DNA of 23,435 bases from Deltaproteobacteria bacterium (lineage in GTDB: Bacteria > Myxococcota_A > Polyangia > JAAYKL01): assembly GCA_011389755.1 (NCBI GenBank), contig JAABTR010000078.1:1-23435 (forward strand), written 5' to 3'. The position numbers were made by a program, and so were the translations under genes. The notes beneath the pieces are model-generated. The model had not been told where the DNA came from, did no database searches, and saw only the letters and a program-made list of their open reading frames with translations. Within the stretch, counting starts at the first letter, position 1. Every line of letters begins with the position of its first letter. This document shows, piece by piece, positions 1 through 6,610 of the stretch.

Positions 1-375
1 GAGGTAGGCGTAAAACGCGTCGACGACCTCGTCCGACAAGGGGGCGCAGGTGGTGTCGTAGTCGCCTTGATAGCAGTAGGAGCACGCGAAGTTGCACCCG
101 TAGGTCGGGACGAAAAAAATCTGCAGTTCCTCGGTGTCTCGGATATCGAGGAAGTCGAGGTAGGCCTTTTTGAACCGGCGCTGCTCATCCGCCGGATCGA
201 CCAGGTAGCCGCGCTCGACGAGCTGGGGCGCGCCGGAGGGGTCGCCATTTTTTATCTTCTGAGCTTCGTCCTCGCTCAAGAGATCCGCCGAACCGGTCAG
301 CGGGTTGACGATGACCCACTGTCCGCTTTGGGGGATCTGGGTCAGGACGCTGTGTCTGGAGAATTTCAAAGGCAT
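1..375 (-). CDS. Radical SAM protein, probable peptide maturase (C-terminus beyond window)
   Basis: The first 125 residues are visible; the gene runs off the left edge. The translation shows the radical SAM cluster motif CNFACSYC (C94, C98, C101), which binds the 4Fe-4S cluster that cleaves S-adenosylmethionine. Ahead of it lies an N-terminal region of about 85 residues with a W-V-I-V-N-P-L-T-G stretch followed by LLSEDEAQ. That layout is typical of SPASM-type peptide maturases, but the SPASM domain itself would be outside the window. The ATG is 5 nt after the stop of the small Cys peptide gene, with no good Shine-Dalgarno, so translational coupling to that peptide is likely. It is the last visible gene of the MarR/methyltransferase unit. 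The radical SAM call is firm; the peptide-maturase role is inferred from the neighbour and the N-terminal region. Confidence 0.82.
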   Translation of the reverse strand, partial: MPLKFSRHSVLTQIPQSGQWVIVNPLTGSADLLSEDEAQKIKNGDPSGAPQLVERGYLVDPADEQRRFKKAYLDFLDIRDTEELQIFFVPTYGCNFACSYCYQGDYDTTCAPLSDEVVDAFYAYL

Positions 376-380
376 TTTGT

Positions 381-542
381 TCAGTCGTGGCAGCCCACGG
401 TGATGCGCGACCGTTTGGCGCAGCACTGGGCCTTCGCGCCGCTGGTTTCCCGAGAATCGTCGCTTTGTACGGTTTGGTTGACCGCGGCGGCGGCGCTGGT
501 TTTTTTTGGGGTCTTTTTCTCGCGATTGATGAGGCTCTTCAT
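381..542 (-). CDS. Small Cys-containing peptide, candidate RiPP precursor
   Basis: A 53-residue ORF with a good Shine-Dalgarno (AAGGAG, 7 nt upstream) lies 31 nt after the methyltransferase stop and 5 nt before the radical SAM start. The N-terminal two thirds is charged and polar (Lys/Arg-rich start MKSLINREKK, a run of four Ala, then Ser/Asp/Glu) and could act as a leader. The three Cys are near the C-terminus: a CC pair at 40-41 and C51 in the ending ITVGCHD. There is no membrane segment. Position, size and Cys clustering fit a precursor for the radical SAM enzyme, with the CC-to-CHD segment as probable core. It is not a family I recognise. A small metal-binding protein is the main alternative. 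Function is inferred; the ORF and its ribosome-binding site are directly visible. Confidence 0.62.
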   Translation of the reverse strand: MKSLINREKKTPKKTSAAAAVNQTVQSDDSRETSGAKAQCCAKRSRITVGCHD

Positions 543-573
543 GTTTGGCTCCTTAGTCGTTTTTAACTGGTTT

Positions 574-1239
574 TTACGAGCAACCGCAGCAGCTTCTCGG
601 CGCCGGCTTGACTCCGGAGATGGTGAAGCTCGCCACGTGGATTTCGCCTTTGGGGTAGGGGGCGCTCTCTTCGAGCACGCTCACCTGAGAGAAGCCCGCC
701 TCGGCGACCGCGTCCAGGTACTCGCCTCGCAGCACCGCGCCTGCCCAGCACTCGGCCACCGCTTTGGGGTCTTCGCGGTAGAGCTTCGGCACTGGCTCGA
801 GGCAGTAGATGTCGCTGATGACGAATCGCCCGCCGGGCTTGGTGATGCGGTAGAGCTCGGCCCACACCTTTTGTTTGTCGCCGGCGTGGTTGATGGTGCA
901 GTTGGAGATCACGAGGTCGGCGACCCCGTCGGGGATGTCGATCCTCTCGAGCTCGCTGCGCACGAAGCGCGTGTTTTCGACTCCCAACTTTTGGGCGGTG
1001 CGCCTGGCGCGGGCGAGCATGCCCTCGGAGACGTCGACGCCATACGCCAAGCCGCTTTGGCCTACCAGCTCCGCGAGCCTCAAGACATCTTGGCCGCGGC
1101 CGCTGCCCAAATCGACGCAGACTTCGCCAGGGCGAGCCTGCGCGTAATTTACCGCGCCCCCGCAGGAGAGGCAGCATGTGGACTCTGCGAGCCCGGAGTA
1201 ACGTTCGCCGATGGCGCTCAAGTTCTTCGTGACCTTCAT
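574..1239 (-). CDS. ArsM-like SAM-dependent methyltransferase
   Basis: A 221-residue class I methyltransferase. The SAM-binding motif DLGSGRGQD is at 43-51, followed by GVDVSEGML, SNCTINH and KPGGRFVISDI. This pattern matches arsenite methyltransferases, which methylate As(III) using SAM. ArsM enzymes hold As(III) with Cys in the SNC and C-x-x-G-A motifs. Here these are C114 and C164 (ECWAGA), 50 residues apart, the spacing I recall for the algal enzyme's C174/C224. Further Cys lie at 22, 23, 26 and in a C-terminal CCGC (217-220). The ATG overlaps the MarR stop by 4 nt, so the two are coupled. The Cys-rich ends could bind metalloid, or the protein could methylate the downstream peptide. Methyltransferase is secure; arsenite as substrate is inference. 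Confidence 0.78.
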   Translation of the reverse strand: MKVTKNLSAIGERYSGLAESTCCLSCGGAVNYAQARPGEVCVDLGSGRGQDVLRLAELVGQSGLAYGVDVSEGMLARARRTAQKLGVENTRFVRSELERIDIPDGVADLVISNCTINHAGDKQKVWAELYRITKPGGRFVISDIYCLEPVPKLYREDPKAVAECWAGAVLRGEYLDAVAEAGFSQVSVLEESAPYPKGEIHVASFTISGVKPAPRSCCGCS

Positions 1240-1643
1240 CGCGACTCCTCGATGGCGCGTGTTGCGTAAAAAAGCCCCCGGACAGTTACTTCGAGCTCTT
1301 CGGCGCTCAACTTGGCGCGAAGGGCCCTGTCACAACGGACGAGGCACTTTTCGACCTCTAATTTGATGTCGCCGCCTCGGTTCGTCAAAGTGATCGTGGA
1401 AGCCCGGCGATCCTGCGAGGAGACGCTTCGCGCGAGGAGGCCTTTTTTGACCAGCGCGTCCACGATGCGGCTCCCCCGGGAGGCAGAGACCCCCATCTTC
1501 TGCGCCAGCGCCTTGGAGGTCACGTCGCCGCGCGCGGGAATGGTTTGGAGGCAGTTGTACTCGGCCGAGCTCAGCCCGGCCTGCTCTCTTATGGTCTCTT
1601 CTTTTTTTTCGCAGCACCGCTTGAGCCGGATGATGAGCTCCAT
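1236..1643 (-). CDS. MarR-family transcriptional regulator, Cys-rich
   Basis: From the chosen ATG the protein has 135 residues, the usual MarR size. A winged helix-turn-helix is visible (SKALAQKMGVSASRGSRIVDALVKKGLL), followed by the wing (SQDRRASTITLTNRG). This ATG is chosen because it has a Shine-Dalgarno (GAAGGGA) about 8 nt upstream and leaves the promoter and operator repeats at 1687-1742 in front of the gene. An in-frame ATG at 1703 and a TTG at 1715 lie inside those repeats and lack a Shine-Dalgarno. Five Cys occur: a CC pair near the N-terminus, one in AEYNCLQ and two in KCLVRC. That suggests sensing of a thiol-reactive ligand, oxidant or metalloid. It overlaps the methyltransferase by 4 nt (ATGA) and probably represses the whole unit. 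Confidence 0.85.
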   Translation of the reverse strand: MELIIRLKRCCEKKEETIREQAGLSSAEYNCLQTIPARGDVTSKALAQKMGVSASRGSRIVDALVKKGLLARSVSSQDRRASTITLTNRGGDIKLEVEKCLVRCDRALRAKLSAEELEVTVRGLFYATRAIEESR

Positions 1644-1686
1644 CAAGGACTTCCCTTCTGGCTCGGCCGGCAGCGCTGCTGAATTG

Positions 1687-1718
1687 TTGCTAGTATCAAT
1701 CATTGCTACTGGCAATCA
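1687..1718. repeat. Two tandem 16-bp repeats, candidate MarR operator
   Basis: TTGCTAGTATCAATCA (1687-1702) is followed without a gap by TTGCTACTGGCAATCA (1703-1718), matching at 13 of 16 positions. Each copy is itself a dyad: TTGC-N5-GCAA is perfect in the second copy, and TTGCTA-G-TATCAA has one mismatch in the first. The pair overlaps the -10 element and the predicted transcription start of the MarR promoter, a normal place for autorepression. Confidence 0.6.
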
Positions 1719-1742
1719 TAACCGGCCGGTCTGCGCTGTCAA
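1715..1742 (-). promoter_or_regulatory. Sigma70-type promoter of the MarR/methyltransferase/peptide/radical SAM unit
   Basis: On the minus strand a perfect -35 TTGACA (1742-1737) and -10 TATGAT (1720-1715) are separated by 16 nt. The start point would fall near 1707, about 60 nt ahead of the chosen MarR ATG. The -35 overlaps an AT-rich inverted repeat at 1740-1760. Confidence 0.65.
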
Positions 1743-1760
1743 AACTTTTTTTAAGTTTTG
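1740..1760. repeat. AT-rich inverted repeat between divergent genes
   Basis: CAAAACTT (1740-1747) and AAGTTTTG (1753-1760) are perfectly complementary around a 5-nt T loop. The repeat lies in the divergent gap, touching the -35 of the minus-strand promoter. It could be a second regulator site or simply A/T-tract upstream promoter DNA. A terminator role is unlikely, since no gene runs into it. Confidence 0.4.
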
Positions 1761-1816
1761 TTTTCGAGCGGTCCCTTTTTTGATCCCGCCGCCAGTTGCG
1801 CGATACTCATCAGTCG

Positions 1817-2191
1817 ATGGTCTACTATCTTCTCGTCGGCTCCATCGCGTTTTTTCTCGTGGTCCTCGTGGCGATGCTCGCGGGTTTTTTTCGCCGGATT
1901 CAAAGGGCGGTCGCCGAGAAAACCGCTTCGCAAAACGAGCTCGCGCAAAAAATCGACATCGCGCGCGATGCTCCGGGGGGGAGCGCCGAAAACCCGATCG
2001 CCATCGAGACGCCGGTCCTCGTCGAGGCCAAGGCCGAGGACGCGCGGTGTTTGCGTTGTGACACCCCGATGCGCGTCGAAGGTCACGCCGCAAAAACGAT
2101 GGCAGGCCGCCCGCTGCGCGTGGCTGAGCTCAGGTGTCCCCGCTGTGAGGCGCGCCGCGAGCTCTACTTCGAGCTCATGAGGCCGAGCTGA
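1817..2191 (+). CDS. Membrane-anchored zinc-ribbon-like protein, unknown
   Basis: A 124-residue protein not recognised by family. Residues 1-25 form one hydrophobic segment (VYYLLVGSIAFFLVVLVAML) followed by arginines, so it should be an inner-membrane anchor with a cytoplasmic tail. After a charged linker come two CxxC pairs, CLRC (78-81) and CPRC (107-110), framing about 25 residues; this is a zinc-ribbon or rubredoxin-knuckle layout. The ATG at 1817 is preferred over an upstream TTG at 1796 because the membrane segment starts there. Neither has a clear Shine-Dalgarno. A weak promoter match (TTGATC at 1780, GATACT at 1802, 16-nt gap) would give an almost leaderless transcript. The gene is divergent from the MarR unit. 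Confidence 0.6.
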   Translation: MVYYLLVGSIAFFLVVLVAMLAGFFRRIQRAVAEKTASQNELAQKIDIARDAPGGSAENPIAIETPVLVEAKAEDARCLRCDTPMRVEGHAAKTMAGRPLRVAELRCPRCEARRELYFELMRPS

Positions 2192-2301
2192 GAGCCACAA
2201 GCTCATGAGTTTGGGGGCAATGCTTGAGTGCAGGTCGCGCAGCGTGATACATCTCGCCGAAGGTTCTTAAAAGGACCGACGCGAGTGAAAGGACACCGGC
2301 G

Positions 2302-3186
2302 ATGACGCTATCTGAGCAGCACCTGGAAGAGGCTTGGAAGAAATTCGAGGACATGGACTGGGAGGAGACCTGGTCGATCTCACAAGAGTGCTTTGAACCG
2401 TTGACACTTGTCAGACGCGATACCGTGCGCGCGGAGCTCATCGACAACATCGAGGGGCTGGGGCAGTGGCCCTTTGCGCAGGTCAATACGATGCTCGTCG
2501 TGCTCGGCTACGGAGCCATGCGCGAAGGCGCTCGGCTCATGGCAAGCATCAGCGGCCCTGCGAAGCCCACGGCGGCGCTCGATCAAGTCGATTTCGGCAG
2601 GCTCTGGACCGCCGCCCTCGATACGAGCCGCCCGACGACCAAGGTTCATAAGGAGCTGCGCGATCTCCTCGAAGAGCATCCCCAGATCGAGGCGCTCATC
2701 GGCGCCGGGGGCCGGGGCATGGTCGATAAGCTCATCGCGAAATACGAGAAGCTCGGACCACACCGGGAGTTTCTCGAGCGCACCCTGTTTGGAAACATGT
2801 TTCACGGGGTCCGCGTGGAGTTCTTGGTGCCGAAGCTGATCGCCGACGCAAAGCGGGAGAGGGAGCTGCTCGGTCAAGCGGTCTCCACCTTGTCGCTCCA
2901 GCGAGAGGACGCCGCTTGGCTGACCGGGCGGCTGAAGATCCGGCGCAACAGCGGCCCGTGGCCTCGAGACATGATGTGCTCCTGCGGAAACGATCTGCGC
3001 GGCTGTCTGGTGTGCTGCGATCCGGACGCGCCCATGGATCCCGAGGCGATCGCGCGGCAAGTCAGCGAGGATTTCCTGCTCGTGACCGACTGCTGTGGCG
3101 CCCAGCTCACCGGATTCAGGTGCTCTTCGTGTGGCCATCTGCACACCTGGGCCAAGGGCGTGGTCCCGTCCCTTTCGCAAACCTGA
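2302..3186 (+). CDS. Conserved-looking protein with Cys-rich C-terminal domain, unknown
   Basis: A 294-residue soluble protein, function not recognised. Residues 1-215 are mostly helical and charged, with no signal peptide or membrane segment. The last 75 residues carry two Cys clusters: CSCGNDLRGCLVCC (226-239) and, after an acidic spacer, CCGAQ (264-265) with CSSCGHLHTW (274-283). This suggests one or two zinc sites or an iron-sulfur site. The ATG follows an AAAGGA sequence about 10 nt upstream. The frame has GC-rich third positions like its neighbours, supporting a real gene. It precedes the metal permease on the same strand, but a terminator-like hairpin separates them. It is not SEC-C: the spacing and the missing SGKxYKxC signature rule that out. 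Confidence 0.6.
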   Translation: MTLSEQHLEEAWKKFEDMDWEETWSISQECFEPLTLVRRDTVRAELIDNIEGLGQWPFAQVNTMLVVLGYGAMREGARLMASISGPAKPTAALDQVDFGRLWTAALDTSRPTTKVHKELRDLLEEHPQIEALIGAGGRGMVDKLIAKYEKLGPHREFLERTLFGNMFHGVRVEFLVPKLIADAKRERELLGQAVSTLSLQREDAAWLTGRLKIRRNSGPWPRDMMCSCGNDLRGCLVCCDPDAPMDPEAIARQVSEDFLLVTDCCGAQLTGFRCSSCGHLHTWAKGVVPSLSQT

Positions 3187-3248
3187 CATATCTCAAACGC
3201 GACCGGCGCAGGCGCTGGAATCCAATCTTGGGTTATTGTACCTTTTTG

Positions 3249-3275
3249 GTGGACATTTGTTTTGTCCGCTTTTTT
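3249..3275 (+). terminator. Possible intrinsic terminator ahead of the permease
   Basis: GTGGACA (3249-3255) can pair with TGTCCGC (3263-3269), a 7-bp stem with one G-T pair and a 7-nt loop, followed directly by six T. It follows the 2302-3186 gene by 62 nt and ends immediately before the Shine-Dalgarno of the permease. It may therefore end the upstream transcript or act as an attenuator for the permease. Confidence 0.4.
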
Positions 3276-3281
3276 AGGAGG
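3276..3281 (+). promoter_or_regulatory. Strong Shine-Dalgarno that fixes a TTG start
   Basis: AGGAGG lies 5 nt upstream of the TTG at 3287. No in-frame ATG or GTG is placed as well, and the first hydrophobic segment of the permease begins only a few residues after this TTG. Confidence 0.7.
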
Positions 3282-3286
3282 TTCGT

Positions 3287-4567
3287 TTGGATACCGACGC
3301 TGTCACAGCCTACCTGGTCGAGACCGGGGTGGCGATCTGGATGGTCCTCTTGGAGCTGTCGCCGTCCTTGCTGCTGGGCCTCTTTATCGCGGGCATCTTG
3401 CACGCTTTTCTACCGAAAGGGATCATCGAGAGGAAGCTCTCGAAGAGCAACCTGAGGAGCGTCGTCGGGGCCGTGGTCGTGGGCGTCCCCATGCCCCTGT
3501 GTTCGTGCGGGGTGGTCCCCACGGCGCTGGGCTTGCAGCGCGACGGCGCGTCAAAGGGCGCAGCCACCGGGTTTCTCATCAGCACTCCTCAGACGGGCGT
3601 CGATTCGGTGGCGGTGAGCGCCGCTTTTTTGGGGTGGCCGTTTGCGCTTTTCAAGGTCGTGGCTGCATTTGTGACCGGAGTGGTCGGCGGCGTGATCGTC
3701 AACCTCACCGAGCCCAAGGTCGTCAAACCGGCAAAGGACGCGGTGGTGCCCGGTTGCGGCTCGAGTGTCGCGGCCCCGGCAGGGGGGCTTTGGGCTCGAT
3801 TGCGCAGCGCGGTGGACTTTGCGGTGTTCGATCTCCTCGCGATGATCGACCTTTGGCTCGTGGTCGGGGTCGTGGCTTCGGCGCTCATCACCACGGCCGT
3901 GCCGCCGGGGTTTTTCGAAAACTTCGAGCTGACTCAAGGCATGACGGGCATGCTCTTGATGCTGGCCTTCGCGCTGCCGCTGTACGTCTGCGCCACGAGC
4001 TCCGTCCCCATCGCCGCCTCGCTCATCGCCGCTGGGTTGCCCTTGGGCTCGGCGCTTGTGTTTTTGATGGCCGGTCCGGCGACCAACGTGGCGACCCTCG
4101 GCGCTGTTCACCGCGCTCTGGGAGGTCGGGTGATGCTCATCTACCTTGCCGTGGTCGGGGTGCTCAGCGTGGTTTTCGGCATGTTCTTCGAGGCGGTCCT
4201 GACGCCGGCGACCTCACCGCAGCTCATGCACGCCGCCCACGATCCCGGCCTCGTGGCGATGGCGAGCGCTGTCATCGTGGTCACATTGTTGGTGTATCTG
4301 CTAGCCCGCCGGGCCTGGCTGCGATTTGTCAGCAGCGAGTTTGAGATGTCCGGCAAAGGAGCGTTCGAAATGGATGACGTCCTAGTCGTAAAGGGCATGA
4401 CCTGCAACCACTGCGTCGCGAACGTGAAGAAGGCCCTCGAGGCGCTTCCGGGGGTCACCCGAGCCGAACCGGAGCTCAAGAGCGGCCGGGTGCTCATCGA
4501 GGGCGATCCGCCCCCCCGCGAGGAGCTCGCAAGGGCCATCCGCGAAGCCGGCTACGAGGTGGCCTGA
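3287..4567 (+). CDS. PF03773-type permease with C-terminal heavy-metal-associated domain (SO_0444-like)
   Basis: A 426-residue polytopic inner-membrane protein. The first permease half has the signature PMPLCSCGVVPTALGL (CSCG at 72-75) and GFLISTPQTGVDS. The second has YVCATSSVPIAASL (C235) and FLMAGPATNVATLG. This paired Cys/Pro/Thr pattern belongs to the DUF318/ArsP permease family. SO_0444-type members are described as Cu/Zn efflux proteins and ArsP members export trivalent organoarsenicals. Residues 365-426 form a heavy-metal-associated ferredoxin-fold domain with the metal site GMTCNHC (370-376), so the likely substrate is a soft metal or thiol-reactive species. The gene starts with TTG behind AGGAGG. 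Metal export is probable; the exact ion is not decided by sequence. Confidence 0.87.
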   Translation: MDTDAVTAYLVETGVAIWMVLLELSPSLLLGLFIAGILHAFLPKGIIERKLSKSNLRSVVGAVVVGVPMPLCSCGVVPTALGLQRDGASKGAATGFLISTPQTGVDSVAVSAAFLGWPFALFKVVAAFVTGVVGGVIVNLTEPKVVKPAKDAVVPGCGSSVAAPAGGLWARLRSAVDFAVFDLLAMIDLWLVVGVVASALITTAVPPGFFENFELTQGMTGMLLMLAFALPLYVCATSSVPIAASLIAAGLPLGSALVFLMAGPATNVATLGAVHRALGGRVMLIYLAVVGVLSVVFGMFFEAVLTPATSPQLMHAAHDPGLVAMASAVIVVTLLVYLLARRAWLRFVSSEFEMSGKGAFEMDDVLVVKGMTCNHCVANVKKALEALPGVTRAEPELKSGRVLIEGDPPPREELARAIREAGYEVA

Positions 4568-4695
4568 GAGCACTCGGGGGCTTGGCAATCGCGGTTTCCA
4601 TGCTACCTCTTTAAACTTCAATTCAATTTGAGCTTGAGACGAGGAGAAGCCCTCTGTCGCAGCGTGCGCCGCTGTGAGCGAAAGGCAGAAAAACA

Positions 4696-6156
4696 ATGAT
4701 GACAAATATCAAACCGGCGACGGCCCTGCAAAAAGCAAAAATCGTCGCGACATTGGGCCCTGCGACATCGGACAGACAGACTGTGCGACGGCTCATCGAG
4801 GCGGGTTTGGACGTTGCCCGCCTCAACTTCTCCCACGGCACCTTGGACGATCACAGGCGGATGTTCGAGATGGTCCGGGAGCAAGCAGACGACCTCGGGG
4901 CCACCGTGGGTATCCTCGCGGACCTGTGCGGCCCCAAGATTCGAGTCGGTCATCTGCGCGGCGGCCAGGCAAAGCTCGAAGAGGGAGCGCGTTTTACCTT
5001 GACCACGCAAGAGGTCGAGGGGGACGAGACGAAGGTGTCGACCAGCTACGGGCAGCTGCCTCTTGATGTTCGCCCAGACGACCGCATTCTGCTCGACGAC
5101 GGGCTCCTAGAGCTCGTGGTGCGGTCCGTCGAGAGGGACGATGTGGTCTGTGAGGTCGTCATCGGTGGGGTGCTTCGGGACAAAAAGGGCATGAACATCC
5201 CCGGGACGCCGCTTTCGACTCCGGCCCTGACCGACAAAGACCGCAGGGATTTGGCCTTCGCCCGAGATCTGGGCGTCGACTACTTCGCCCTGTCGTTCGT
5301 GCGGCGCCCCGAGGATGTGGTCGAGGCCAAACAGCTCGCAGGCGACATTCCGGTCATCGCGAAGATCGAAAAACCCGAAGCTGTCCTTAGCCTCGACGCG
5401 ATCATCGAGGTGGCGGACGGCTTGATGGTGGCTCGCGGAGATCTGGGCGTCGAGGCCGGGGCGGAGAAGGTGCCGCTGATCCAAAAACGCATCATCCGGG
5501 ACGCTTCGCTCAAAGGACTCCCTGTCATCGTCGCCACCCAGATGCTCGACTCGATGATCCGCAACCCCAGGCCGACGCGGGCCGAGGTCTCGGATGTGGC
5601 CAACGCCGTCCTCGACGGAGCGGACGCGCTCATGCTCTCGGGAGAGACCGCCTCGGGCGCTTACCCGATCCGCGCCATCGAGGAGATGGCCGCCGTAATC
5701 GCGGAGGTCGAGGGCAGCGAGCTCTTTCATAAAAACCCCGTGCGGCCGCGCATCGACGAGTACAGCTTTTCGAACGCCATCGCCAGAGCCGCGGTGGAGG
5801 CCTCCAATGATCTCGGTCTCAAGGCGCTGGCGGTCTATTCGGAGACCGGCCATTCTGCGGCCTTGACCAGCGCGGCCAGGCCCCGGTCAGCTATCGTGGC
5901 ATTCTCCAGGCATCCCCACGTGCTGCGAAGGCTCGCGCTGCGCTGGGGGGTGATCCCGGTCCTCGCCGACTGGGTGGAAGGAGTCTCAGGCGTCGTGGCC
6001 CAGGCTGAGCAGGAGCTCAGGCGCCGAGGTCTCGTCGAAGATGGCGACGATATCGCGATCACGTTCGGAATGCAGGACATGAGCGGCCCGGGACGGACGG
6101 ATGTTCTCAAGCTCTGGAGGGTGCGCGCTGAAGGGGACAAAAAGGGGGGACTCTGA
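4696..6156 (+). CDS. pyk: Pyruvate kinase
   Basis: 486 residues, normal length for the family. It catalyses phosphoenolpyruvate + ADP to pyruvate + ATP, the last step of glycolysis, in the cytoplasm. Visible signatures are KIVATLGPAT (15-24), NFSHG (44-48), the active-site block IAKIEKPEA with K223 and E225, the metal/substrate segment MVARGDLGVE (244-253), ATQMLDSM (280-287) and SGETASGAYP. The C-terminal allosteric domain is present. ATG codons are adjacent at 4696 and 4699; only a weak AAAGG lies upstream. It stands apart from other glycolytic genes, and its stop is 5 nt from the convergent HPF-like gene. The upstream 128 nt shows no convincing promoter. Confidence 0.97.
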   Translation: MMTNIKPATALQKAKIVATLGPATSDRQTVRRLIEAGLDVARLNFSHGTLDDHRRMFEMVREQADDLGATVGILADLCGPKIRVGHLRGGQAKLEEGARFTLTTQEVEGDETKVSTSYGQLPLDVRPDDRILLDDGLLELVVRSVERDDVVCEVVIGGVLRDKKGMNIPGTPLSTPALTDKDRRDLAFARDLGVDYFALSFVRRPEDVVEAKQLAGDIPVIAKIEKPEAVLSLDAIIEVADGLMVARGDLGVEAGAEKVPLIQKRIIRDASLKGLPVIVATQMLDSMIRNPRPTRAEVSDVANAVLDGADALMLSGETASGAYPIRAIEEMAAVIAEVEGSELFHKNPVRPRIDEYSFSNAIARAAVEASNDLGLKALAVYSETGHSAALTSAARPRSAIVAFSRHPHVLRRLALRWGVIPVLADWVEGVSGVVAQAEQELRRRGLVEDGDDIAITFGMQDMSGPGRTDVLKLWRVRAEGDKKGGL

Positions 6157-6161
6157 GAGGC

Positions 6162-6515
6162 TCAGAGGTAGAGCGCCGTCATGGCCTCGCCGAGTTTTTC
6201 GGTTTTCTTTCTCTGAGTGATGCTGCGCTTTCTCCTGGTGCTGGTCAGCTGTTTCTTGGCTTTCTCAACAGCCGCGTGAACGGCAGCTTCGATATCGTCG
6301 GCTCGGGCGTCAGCGTAGATGGTGCCCGAGCGATTCAGCCTGATCTCCAGCTTGCAATGCTTTTCTCCGTGATCAGGCGCTATTTCCCCAAGACGCACGA
6401 GCACGTCTCGAACCTGCTCCTCGAAGCGGGATAGGGCCGAGCGGACGATGTCCTGAGCGGTTTGTTGGGTTTTCGGTGGGAATCGATCCGAGAGCTCGGT
6501 GATATGAATGTTCAT
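6162..6515 (-). CDS. HPF/RaiA-family ribosome-associated protein
   Basis: A 117-residue short-form homologue of ribosome hibernation factors, which bind the 30S decoding region and silence or dimerise ribosomes in starvation. It has an N-terminal MNIHITELSDRF strand, a central CKLEIRLN strand, and the conserved YADARADDIEAAVHAAVEKAKKQL segment (E. coli HPF has IHASAEGQDMYAAIDGLIDKLARQL here). A basic tail (STRRKRSITQRKK) follows. The ATG at 6515 has a strong AAGGAGG Shine-Dalgarno, so 13 further in-frame codons upstream are rejected. It lacks the long C-terminal dimerisation domain of long HPF. The N-terminal region has extra residues relative to E. coli HPF, so it may be one of the divergent HPF/RaiA groups. 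Confidence 0.75.
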   Translation of the reverse strand: MNIHITELSDRFPPKTQQTAQDIVRSALSRFEEQVRDVLVRLGEIAPDHGEKHCKLEIRLNRSGTIYADARADDIEAAVHAAVEKAKKQLTSTRRKRSITQRKKTEKLGEAMTALYL

Positions 6516-6610
6516 ATCATCCTCCTTGGCTTGGAAAGGGGTTCTAAAAACCACTAACTCTTCATGATCATTTGCGCACGGTGTCTGGGTCAGTCAAGAG
6601 GTGGGGCCGG

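Noticed and set aside
381..383. TGA of the small peptide as a possible selenocysteine or readthrough codon into the radical SAM gene
   Set aside because: The downstream frame differs from the radical SAM frame and no selenocysteine hairpin is evident. The stop followed by a start 5 nt later is the simpler reading.
67..1269. 400-codon plus-strand open frame opposite the MarR/methyltransferase/radical SAM unit
   Set aside because: It has no recognisable protein, and the opposite strand carries clear motifs, Shine-Dalgarno sites and a promoter. It is an antisense shadow of GC-rich genes.
2230..2260. Promoter-like TTGAGT plus a GATACA region ahead of the 2302 gene
   Set aside because: Spacing and matches are poor; no better than chance in this sequence.
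3262..4344. 360-codon frame overlapping the permease
   Set aside because: It is Arg/Gly-rich with no motifs, while the overlapping frame encodes the complete PF03773/HMA protein.
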